This document shows, piece by piece, positions 43,578 to 49,547 of a DNA stretch of 49,547 bases. Position 1 is the first letter of the stretch. The number at the start of each line of letters is the position of its first letter. A model generated the notes under the pieces. That model made no database searches. It saw nothing but the letters and a program-made list of their open reading frames with translations, and was not told where the DNA came from. The DNA lies in NCBI RefSeq assembly GCF_011174775.1, contig NZ_JAANHS010000018.1:1-49547 (forward strand). The letters run 5' to 3'. The DNA comes from Rhodobacter calidifons (GTDB lineage: Bacteria > Pseudomonadota > Alphaproteobacteria > Rhodobacterales > Rhodobacteraceae). The translations under genes were made by a program, and so were the position numbers.

Positions 43578-45073
43578 TGTCGGCGACCTGGTTCGATCAC
43601 GCCATCGCCACGGTGGCGCCGCGCATGGCGGCCCGGCGCGTGATGGCGCGTCAGGCGTTCGAGACCCTGACGCGGGGCTATGACGGCGCCGCGCGCGGGC
43701 GGAGGACAGAGGGCTGGCGTGCGCCGGGATCCTCGGCCGACACCGAGATCGGCGTGGCCGGGGCGCTGCTGCGCGACCGGATGCGGGATCTGGTGCGCAA
43801 CAACCCGCATGCGGCCAAGGCCGTGGCGGTGCTGGTCAACAATATCGTCGGTGCGGGCATCATGCCGCGCGCCGCAAGCGGGGACGAGGCGCTGGACCGC
43901 CGCGTCGACGACCTCTTCGAGCGCTGGACGGCGGAGTGCGACGCTGACGGCCAGCTCGATTTCTATGGGCTGCAGACGCTGATCTGCCGCGAGATGGTCG
44001 AGGCGGGCGAGGTTCTGGTGCGCCGCCGTCTGCGCCGCGCCGCGGATGGCCTGCCCGTGCCGCTGCAATTGCAGGTGCTGGAAGCCGACTTCCTCGACGC
44101 GACCAAATCCGGCGCTCTCGGCGCGGGACGGCTGGTCCAGGGGATCGAGTTCGACGCGGTCGGCAAGCGCCGGGCCTACTGGCTGCACAAGGAGCATCCG
44201 GGCGACGTCTGGGGCGCGCTGCAGGGCGGGCTCGGATCGCACGCGGTCCCTGCGGCCGAGATCGCCCACATCTATGAGAAGCAGCGCACACAGGCGCGCG
44301 GCGTTCCCTGGGGCGCGCCGGTGATCCGCAGCTTGCGCGATCTCGACGATTACGAGGTCGCGGAACTGGTCCGCAAGAAGACCGAGGCCTGCGTCACCGC
44401 CATCGTCTTCGGCGACGACGAGGCGCAGCAGGGCATCGCGCCCTCGGTGGTCGATGCCGATGGCAACCGGGTGGAGCAGTTCGAGCCGGGGCTGATCGCC
44501 TATGCCCGTGGCGGGAAGGACATCCGGTTCAACCAGCCCGCCGCCACCGGAGGATACGGCGAGTACAAGCGTGCGAGCCTGCACACGATCTCGGCCGGGT
44601 TCAGGGTGCCCTACGAGCTGCTGACCGGGGACCTCAGCCAGGTCAACTATTCCTCGATCCGGGCGGGGCTCGTGGAGTTCCGCCGCATGATCGACGCCGT
44701 GCAGTGGCAGCTCTTCATCCCGATGTTCTGCGCTCCGGTCTGGCGCTGGTTCACCGAGGCTGCGTGGGCAGCGGGGCAGATCCCGACGCCGGATGTCCCC
44801 GTCGAATGGTCGCCGCCGAAGTTCGACGCTGTCGATCCCTACAAGGACGCGATGGCCGATCTTCTGGCGATCCGGACCGGCACCATGACGCTGGCGCAGG
44901 CCATCGCCCGGCAAGGCCACAACCCGGACGCGGTCCTCGCGGAAATCGCCGCGACCAACGCCAAGCTCGACGGCCTCGGCCTCGTGCTCGACAGCGACCC
45001 GCGCCGCGTCACCAAGACCGGCAGCGCGCAGACGAAAGACCCCGGCGACCCCGGCGGCGACCAGCAGGACTGA
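43577..45073 (+). CDS. Portal protein (lambda family)
   Basis: A 498-aa protein of the lambda gpB portal family. Typical segments are LLRDRMRDLVRNNPHAAKAV near the N-terminus, VLEADFLD, and ELLTGDLSQVNYSSIRAGLV with RRMIDAVQWQLFIPMF in the second half. It forms the dodecameric channel at the head vertex. The start is coupled to gpW, and the protease-capsid fusion starts 4 nt after the stop. Confidence 0.92.
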   Translation: MSATWFDHAIATVAPRMAARRVMARQAFETLTRGYDGAARGRRTEGWRAPGSSADTEIGVAGALLRDRMRDLVRNNPHAAKAVAVLVNNIVGAGIMPRAASGDEALDRRVDDLFERWTAECDADGQLDFYGLQTLICREMVEAGEVLVRRRLRRAADGLPVPLQLQVLEADFLDATKSGALGAGRLVQGIEFDAVGKRRAYWLHKEHPGDVWGALQGGLGSHAVPAAEIAHIYEKQRTQARGVPWGAPVIRSLRDLDDYEVAELVRKKTEACVTAIVFGDDEAQQGIAPSVVDADGNRVEQFEPGLIAYARGGKDIRFNQPAATGGYGEYKRASLHTISAGFRVPYELLTGDLSQVNYSSIRAGLVEFRRMIDAVQWQLFIPMFCAPVWRWFTEAAWAAGQIPTPDVPVEWSPPKFDAVDPYKDAMADLLAIRTGTMTLAQAIARQGHNPDAVLAEIAATNAKLDGLGLVLDSDPRRVTKTGSAQTKDPGDPGGDQQD

Positions 45074-45077
45074 CCCC

Positions 45078-47126
45078 ATGAACACGATGATCGCACTGCC
45101 GGCCATGCGCCGGTCGGCGGAGCTTGCGCCGAACAGCGTCGACCCGGACGCCCGCACCGTCGAGGTGATCTGGTCGGCAGGCGCCCGCGTCCGCCGCGCC
45201 AGCTTCTTCGGCGAGCCCTATGACGAGGAGCTGAGCCTCGATCCCGCCCATGTCCGGCTCGACCGGCTGAACGCGGGCGCGCCCTTCCTGAAGGTGCACG
45301 AGGTCGACACGCTCGACGCCGTCATCGGCTCGGTCGTGCCGGGCTCCGCGCGCATCGAGAACGGACGCGGCATCGCGCAGGTACGGATCAGCGAACGCGC
45401 CGATGTCGAGCCGATCTGGCGCGACATCCAGGCCGGGCACATCCGGGCGGTCTCCATCGGCTACCAGGTCCACCGCTTCGACATCTCCAAGCCCGATGGC
45501 GGGCGCGAGCTCTGGCGGGCGGTCGACTGGACGCCGTTCGAGGTCTCAGCCGTGCCGGTCGGCGCCGACCCGGCCGCGGGGTTCCGCGCCAAGGGCGAAC
45601 ATCACGACTGCGTCCTCCATCGCCGGGACGCCCCCACGCAAGAAGGAGCATCCCCGATGACGGACAAGACCCAGACCCAGGCGAGCGACGCCGCAACCGC
45701 CGCAACCCCCGCCACCACCCAGCCGACCGAGCCGGTCGAAACCGAGGATACCCCCATGACCGACGACAAGACCGGCGCGGCTGAGGCGCAGACGCGCAAC
45801 CAGCCGAAGTCGCAGGCAACGCCCGCGCCCGACACCGAGGCCATCGCCACCCGAGCCCGCGAGGCCGAGCGCGACCGTGTCTCCACCATCTACGATCTGG
45901 CGGGCCGCCTGAACCTCGTGCGCAGCTTCGCCGAGGATCTGGTCAAGCGCGGTATCAGCGTCGACGAATCCCGCCGCCTGATCCTCGACCAGGTCGCGGC
46001 GAAGTCGGACGAGACCCGGACCTTCCCCAATGTCTCCGTCCCGCTCGGCGGCCGGGACGAGCGCATCACCCGCCGCGACGCGGTGGCGAACGCGCTGCTG
46101 CACCGCTACAGCCCGACGCTCTTCACTTTGGAAGACGCCGCGCGCCAGTATCGCGGCATGACGCTGCTGGAACTGGCCCGCGAAAGCCTCGGCAATGCGG
46201 GGGTGAACACGCGGGGCCTGTCGCGCGACGAGGTGGCGACGCGCGCGCTGCATTCGACCTCGGACTTCCCCGAGATCCTGTCCGCCGTCACCAACAAGAC
46301 CCTGCGGCAGGCCTACGAGGCCTATCCACGAACCTTCATGCTGTTCTGCCGCCAGGTGCTGGCCACCGACTTCAAGGCCATGCACCGGGTCCAGCTGGGC
46401 GAAGCCCCGCAGCTGCTCGAGGTCGGCGAGAGCGGCGAGTTCAAACGCGGCACGCTCGGCGAGAGCAAGGAGAGCTACAAGGTCAAGACCTATGGCCGGG
46501 TGGTCGCCATCACTCGCCAGACGCTGATCAACGACGATCTCGACGCCTTCACCCGGATCCCGGCGATGTACGGCAACTCGATTGCGCAGCTGGAGTCGGA
46601 CGTGGTCTGGGGGATCATCACCGCCAACCCGGCGATGGCCGACGGCAACGCGCTGTTCCACACGACCCACAAGAACCTCGCGGGCACCGGCACGGCGCTG
46701 GCGGTCGATGCGGTGGGGGCGGCCCGCGCCGCGATGGCCAAGCAGACCGGGCTCGACAAGAAGACGGTGCTGAACGTTCGGCCCGCCTTCCTGATCGTTC
46801 CCGCCTCGCTGGAGCTGAAGGCCGAGCAGCTGGTCGCCCAGAATCTGTTGCCCGCCGCGACCTCCAGCGTGGTGCCGCAGTCGATCCGCACCCTCGCGCC
46901 GATCAGCGAGCCGCGCCTCGACGCCGCCAGCGAGACCGCCTGGTATCTGGCGGCCTCGCCCAACCAGATCGACACCATCGAATACGCCTATCTCGAGGGC
47001 CAGCAGGGCGCCTATATCGAGACGCGCAACGGCTTCGACGTCGACGGGGTCGAGATCAAGTGCCGCCTCGACTTCGGCGCCAAGGCCATCGACTGGCGCG
47101 GCCTCTACAAGAACCCGGGCGCGTAA
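45078..47126 (+). CDS. Fused prohead protease and major capsid protein
   Basis: A 682-aa fusion. Residues about 1-185 look like an HK97/U35-type prohead protease (FLKVHEVDTLDAVIGSV with the candidate His, HIRAVSIGYQ with the candidate Ser). A long linker rich in Thr, Ala, Gln and Pro (about 190-265) follows; the capsid domain resembles Mu gpT (LRQAYEAYPRTFMLFCRQV, then VQLGEAPQLLEVGESGEFKR, RQTLINDDLDAFTRIPAMYG). In a fused gene the protease should act as scaffold and release the capsid by cleavage. The role assignment is by family layout. Confidence 0.86.
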   Translation: MNTMIALPAMRRSAELAPNSVDPDARTVEVIWSAGARVRRASFFGEPYDEELSLDPAHVRLDRLNAGAPFLKVHEVDTLDAVIGSVVPGSARIENGRGIAQVRISERADVEPIWRDIQAGHIRAVSIGYQVHRFDISKPDGGRELWRAVDWTPFEVSAVPVGADPAAGFRAKGEHHDCVLHRRDAPTQEGASPMTDKTQTQASDAATAATPATTQPTEPVETEDTPMTDDKTGAAEAQTRNQPKSQATPAPDTEAIATRAREAERDRVSTIYDLAGRLNLVRSFAEDLVKRGISVDESRRLILDQVAAKSDETRTFPNVSVPLGGRDERITRRDAVANALLHRYSPTLFTLEDAARQYRGMTLLELARESLGNAGVNTRGLSRDEVATRALHSTSDFPEILSAVTNKTLRQAYEAYPRTFMLFCRQVLATDFKAMHRVQLGEAPQLLEVGESGEFKRGTLGESKESYKVKTYGRVVAITRQTLINDDLDAFTRIPAMYGNSIAQLESDVVWGIITANPAMADGNALFHTTHKNLAGTGTALAVDAVGAARAAMAKQTGLDKKTVLNVRPAFLIVPASLELKAEQLVAQNLLPAATSSVVPQSIRTLAPISEPRLDAASETAWYLAASPNQIDTIEYAYLEGQQGAYIETRNGFDVDGVEIKCRLDFGAKAIDWRGLYKNPGA

Positions 47127-47155
47127 CCTGAACTCCATCCTGAACCCTGACATGC

Positions 47156-47177
47156 GGGCGGTCCTGACGGGCCGCCC
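47156..47177 (+). terminator. Hairpin after the capsid gene (partial terminator)
   Basis: GGGCGG (47156-47161) pairs with CCGCCC (47172-47177), with extra CC/GG pairing inside, and is followed by TTCATCTTT. It lies 30 bp after the capsid stop and 27 bp before the next gene, so it may lower downstream transcription relative to capsid. Confidence 0.5.
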
Positions 47178-47203
47178 TTCATCTTTCCACGAGGATCCTC
47201 CCC

Positions 47204-47539
47204 ATGAAAAACTACGTCCAGCCCGGCAACACCATCACCCTGACCGCGCCCTACGCCGTCGCCTCGGGCGATGGCCTGCTCGTCGGCTCCATCTTCGGCG
47301 TTGCCTCGGGCGCCGCCGCCCTCGGCGAGCCCGTCGAGGCAGCACTCGTCGGCGTGTTCGATCTGACCAAGGTCGGCTCCCAGGCCTGGACCGTCGGCGC
47401 CAAGGTCTATTGGGACAACACCAACAAGCGCTGCACCACGGTCGCGACCGACAACACCCTCATCGGTGTCGCGACCGAGGCCGTGGCCAGCGGCGCGGGC
47501 GACACCATCGGCCGGGTGCGCCTGAACGCGAGCTTCTGA
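47204..47539 (+). CDS. DUF2190-like capsid-decoration protein
   Basis: A 111-aa protein (MKNYVQPGNTITLTAPYAVA) with repeated Gly/Ala/Val beta-rich segments, typical of DUF2190, which is found directly after capsid genes and acts as a capsid-cement or decoration protein. A GAGGA site lies upstream. The stop overlaps the next start (TGATG). Confidence 0.82.
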   Translation: MKNYVQPGNTITLTAPYAVASGDGLLVGSIFGVASGAAALGEPVEAALVGVFDLTKVGSQAWTVGAKVYWDNTNKRCTTVATDNTLIGVATEAVASGAGDTIGRVRLNASF

Positions 47540-47850
47540 TGAGCGCCTTCGCAGCCGCCGTCGGCGCCCTCTTCGCCGATCCGAACATCGGCCGGGACGC
47601 GGTCTACATCGCCGATGGCGGCGCGCCCCAGCCGGTGCGCGTCGTTGCCCGGCGCGCAGATGCGATCACCGACTTCGGCGATGCGCGGCTCTGGTCCGAG
47701 ACCACCCGCATTGACCTGCGCGTCGCCGAGGTGGCCAACCCACGCCCCGGTGACCGCATCGAGATCGACGGTGACGCGTTCCTCATTCAGGGCGAGCCCG
47801 TCCGTGATCGCGAGCGGCTGGTCTGGACCGTCGATCTGAGGCCCGGGTGA
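47539..47850 (+). CDS. Head-tail connector protein (gpFII-like)
   Basis: A 103-aa protein starting MSAFAAAVGALFADPNIGRD. The compact beta-rich segment (RIDLRVAEVANPRPGDRIEI, then AFLIQGEPVRDRERLVWTV) is that of small head-tail joining proteins such as lambda gpFII. It is coupled upstream (TGATG) and downstream (GTGA). The position between decoration and tail-completion genes supports the call. Confidence 0.72.
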   Translation: MSAFAAAVGALFADPNIGRDAVYIADGGAPQPVRVVARRADAITDFGDARLWSETTRIDLRVAEVANPRPGDRIEIDGDAFLIQGEPVRDRERLVWTVDLRPG

Positions 47851-48476
47851 AACTGAAGCTCGACATCGATCCCGACATCGTCGCGATGATGCAGGCGGAG
47901 GTCGCGGCCGGCGAACGCGCCGTGACGGCCGCCATGCGCGAGGCCGGGACCGGGCTGAAGGACGCCTGGCGCGCGCAGATCACTGGCGCGGGTCTCGGGG
48001 CCCGGCTCGCCCGCACCATCCGGTCCGAGCAGTTCCCGAAGGGCAAGCCCAGCCTGAGCGCGGCGGCGCTTGTGTGGTCGAGGGCCCCGGTCATCATCGG
48101 CGCCCATGACACCGGGCCGCTGATCCGCTCGAAAAACGGCTTCTGGTTAGCGATCCCGCTGCCCGCAGCAGGCAAATCCCTGCGCGGCGGCCGGATCACC
48201 CCCGGCGAATGGGAGCGCCGCTCGGGCTTGCGCCTGCGCTTCGTCTATCGGCGCGCGTGGCCGAGCCTGCTCGTCGCAGAAGGGCGGCTGAACACCAAGG
48301 GCCGCGCCGTGGCATCACGCTCGAAGACCGGCCGGGGCGTGGTCACAGTCCCGATCTTCCTGCTGGTGCCACAGGTCAAGCTGCCGAAGCGGCTGGACCT
48401 GGCGCGGGATGCGGAGCGGGCATTGGACGGTGTGCCGGGGCTGATCGTGGCGAACTGGGTGGAGGAAAAGCTCTAG
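47847..48476 (+). CDS. DUF6441-like tail-completion protein
   Basis: A 209-aa protein starting at GTG 47847 (overlapping the previous stop). I associate it with DUF6441, the HK97-gp10-like family that completes the head-tail junction. It is basic and helical at the N-terminus (MMQAEVAAGERAVTAAMREA), with a beta-rich middle. Its TAG shares the CTAG at 48473-48476 with the stop of the opposite-strand CHAT gene, so the two genes converge with a 4-bp overlap. Confidence 0.72.
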   Translation: MKLKLDIDPDIVAMMQAEVAAGERAVTAAMREAGTGLKDAWRAQITGAGLGARLARTIRSEQFPKGKPSLSAAALVWSRAPVIIGAHDTGPLIRSKNGFWLAIPLPAAGKSLRGGRITPGEWERRSGLRLRFVYRRAWPSLLVAEGRLNTKGRAVASRSKTGRGVVTVPIFLLVPQVKLPKRLDLARDAERALDGVPGLIVANWVEEKL

Positions 48477-49075
48477 CGTCGCCTTTTCATTATGTCCGAC
48501 GTGTATCCACGCTTGAGCTTCTTCGACTTTGAGAAGTAACCGATCTCTGTGTCAAACAGATCGGAAACTCTAAGAAGGTTTTCCTTCAATGTCCCGTGGC
48601 TTATCGCGGTGTCCTTGATTGTGAAGATCAAGTGATAAAGGGCCGGCCAAAACACCGCCGCCGTTGTGAATGGAATATCCTCGCGCGGCCCGACCACGGA
48701 ATAGCACCCTGTTTTGGGGATGATTTCCTTCGCCATGTCCTCATGAACCATCGAGCAGGCGGAGAGGAACAACCGTCGACCGCCAAGGTGTGGAGCCAAG
48801 ATTTCTGCTAGCTCGTCGTAATCGATCTCGTCTTGGTTTGTCGTACACATCCCCTCAGGTTCAGCATGTGCTGAGATATGCAAATACCGGTACCGTGACT
48901 TCCCGAAATCCAAGGCAGCTTGCTCGAACTGCTCTCTGGTCCGGACATACGAGTATTTTGGATTCTTTCCATGGAGCCGTAGGACATGGGAAACGACACT
49001 GCCTTCGAATCGTCCATTCCCCTCATCGTCCGGGTCCAAGGACTCGATAATGAAAACATCTGGAACTGTAGCCAA
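48473..49075 (-). CDS. CHAT-type caspase-like protease, accessory (moron) gene
   Basis: A 200-aa protein with a caspase-like dyad: H70 in YLHISAHAEPEG and C107 in LFLSACSMV, plus SVVGPREDIPFTTAAVFW, as in CHAT domains. In bacterial defence such proteases are effectors activated by a sensor; here the protease stands alone. It lies on the opposite strand between two tail-connector genes and has much lower GC (28 of 60 bases at 48541-48600, 31 of 60 at 48961-49020) than its neighbours. This is the pattern of a moron gene expressed from the prophage. A partner sensor is not seen next to it. The family call rests on the motifs. Confidence 0.72.
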   Translation of the reverse strand: MATVPDVFIIESLDPDDEGNGRFEGSVVSHVLRLHGKNPKYSYVRTREQFEQAALDFGKSRYRYLHISAHAEPEGMCTTNQDEIDYDELAEILAPHLGGRRLFLSACSMVHEDMAKEIIPKTGCYSVVGPREDIPFTTAAVFWPALYHLIFTIKDTAISHGTLKENLLRVSDLFDTEIGYFSKSKKLKRGYTSDIMKRRR

Positions 49076-49122
49076 TAGTCGCTCCTGTGCAGCTACTGTG
49101 AGTATCCTTTGGGAGCTTCTCT

Positions 49123-49542
49123 ATGGCAACCGCTCGCGAAAACATCCTCACCGCGCTGCACGCGCGGCTGTCGGCGTTGCCCGCCACGGCCCTGCGCGGC
49201 GAGGTGCTGCCCGAACGTATCCCGAGCGAGGGGCTGCTTATCCTGCGCGATGGCGAGCCGGGCGAACCTGAGGTGACGCTGTCGCCCCTGCGATACCACT
49301 ACCAGCACCGCGCCGAGATCGAGGCTGTCGTCCAGGGCGCCGCCCGTGACGCGGCCTTCGACACCCTCGTCGCAAGCATCGGCACAGCGCTCGACGCCGA
49401 CCGCACGCTGGGCGGGCGCTGCGACTGGATCGAGGCCGAAGCCCCACGCCCGGTCGATCTGCCGGTAGAGGGCGCGGCCAGCCTGAAGGCGGCCGTGATC
49501 CCGGTGATCCTTCACTACACCACGGCCGACCCGCTGGCCTGA
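49123..49542 (+). CDS. Tail terminator / minor tail protein
   Basis: A 139-aa protein (MATARENILTALHARLSALP) with a GGGAG site upstream. The layout (helix, then RRYHYQHRAEIEAVVQG-type beta segments, ILHYTTADPLA at the end) is that of small tail-completion proteins of siphophages; related genes are sometimes annotated as acyl-CoA transferase without reason. It resumes the rightward tail operon after the inserted CHAT gene and stops 5 bases before the window end. Confidence 0.72.
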   Translation: MATARENILTALHARLSALPATALRGEVLPERIPSEGLLILRDGEPGEPEVTLSPLRYHYQHRAEIEAVVQGAARDAAFDTLVASIGTALDADRTLGGRCDWIEAEAPRPVDLPVEGAASLKAAVIPVILHYTTADPLA

Positions 49543-49547
49543 CCCCC

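Noticed and set aside
1-49547. CRISPR array, insertion sequence or rRNA
   Set aside because: I saw no regularly spaced repeats, no transposase and no rRNA-like sequence in the window.

Overview
The window is high-GC DNA with the codon style and gene families of an alphaproteobacterium, most likely Rhodobacteraceae (Paracoccus/Rhodobacter-type). This is inferred from the phage families, the initiator-tRNA 3' sequence and general protein style, not from a taxonomic marker. It is dominated by one temperate-phage-like element that carries an unusual amount of anti-phage cargo.

Layout from left to right. (1) 1-744 is the 3' end of a phage virion gene. (2) 971-14467 is a leftward five-gene operon, very tightly packed: WYL/BrxR-like repressor, giant DEAD/DEAH helicase with a DUF1998 end (DruE/DrmA-DrmB-like), SNF2 helicase (DrmD-like), N6-adenine methyltransferase (DrmMI/PglX-like) and HNH nuclease. 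This is a DISARM/Druantia-related defence cassette with an HNH enzyme where DISARM usually has a PLD nuclease. (3) 14586-17719 holds a tyrosine integrase, a DUF6880-type protein and an attP-like site: the last 45 nt of an initiator tRNA-Met gene flanked on both sides by near-identical paired repeats, with a third copy upstream of the integrase. (4) 17818-24324 is a leftward chain of start-stop-overlapping genes: XRE regulator, ImmA/IrrE protease, a 45-aa protein and a 1709-aa nuclease-STAND NTPase resembling Avs sensors. It is divergent from two unrecognised genes (24490-26644) that end in a strong terminator. A perfect 18-bp inverted repeat lies in the shared control region.

(5) 26815-35940 is the phage replication/recombination module: small HTH protein, Sak4-like ATPase, DUF669 protein, PD-(D/E)XK exonuclease, SF2 helicase, prim-pol/helicase and RuvC-like resolvase. 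(6) 36390-39147 encodes a ParB-fused beta-class methyltransferase, a C5-cytosine methyltransferase and a small membrane protein. A second long frame runs the full length of the C5 gene. (7) 39201-40625 holds four small leftward genes with a duplicated promoter/leader. (8) 40737-49542 is packaging and head morphogenesis: terminase subunits, gpW, portal, protease-capsid fusion, DUF2190, connector and tail-completion genes. It is interrupted by a low-GC, opposite-strand gene for a caspase-like CHAT protease (48473-49075).

How it fits together: the integrase and attP-like site would insert the element at tRNA-fMet. Replication and head genes make it a complete temperate phage or close relative, and the orphan methyltransferases probably protect its DNA. 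The DISARM-like operon, the Avs-like operon and the CHAT gene look like three separate superinfection-defence cargos. Because arms flank both sides of the tRNA core, and the left edge is a late virion gene while the right edge is still in head/connector genes, the sequence may be an excised or circularly permuted phage genome, or a tandem prophage junction.
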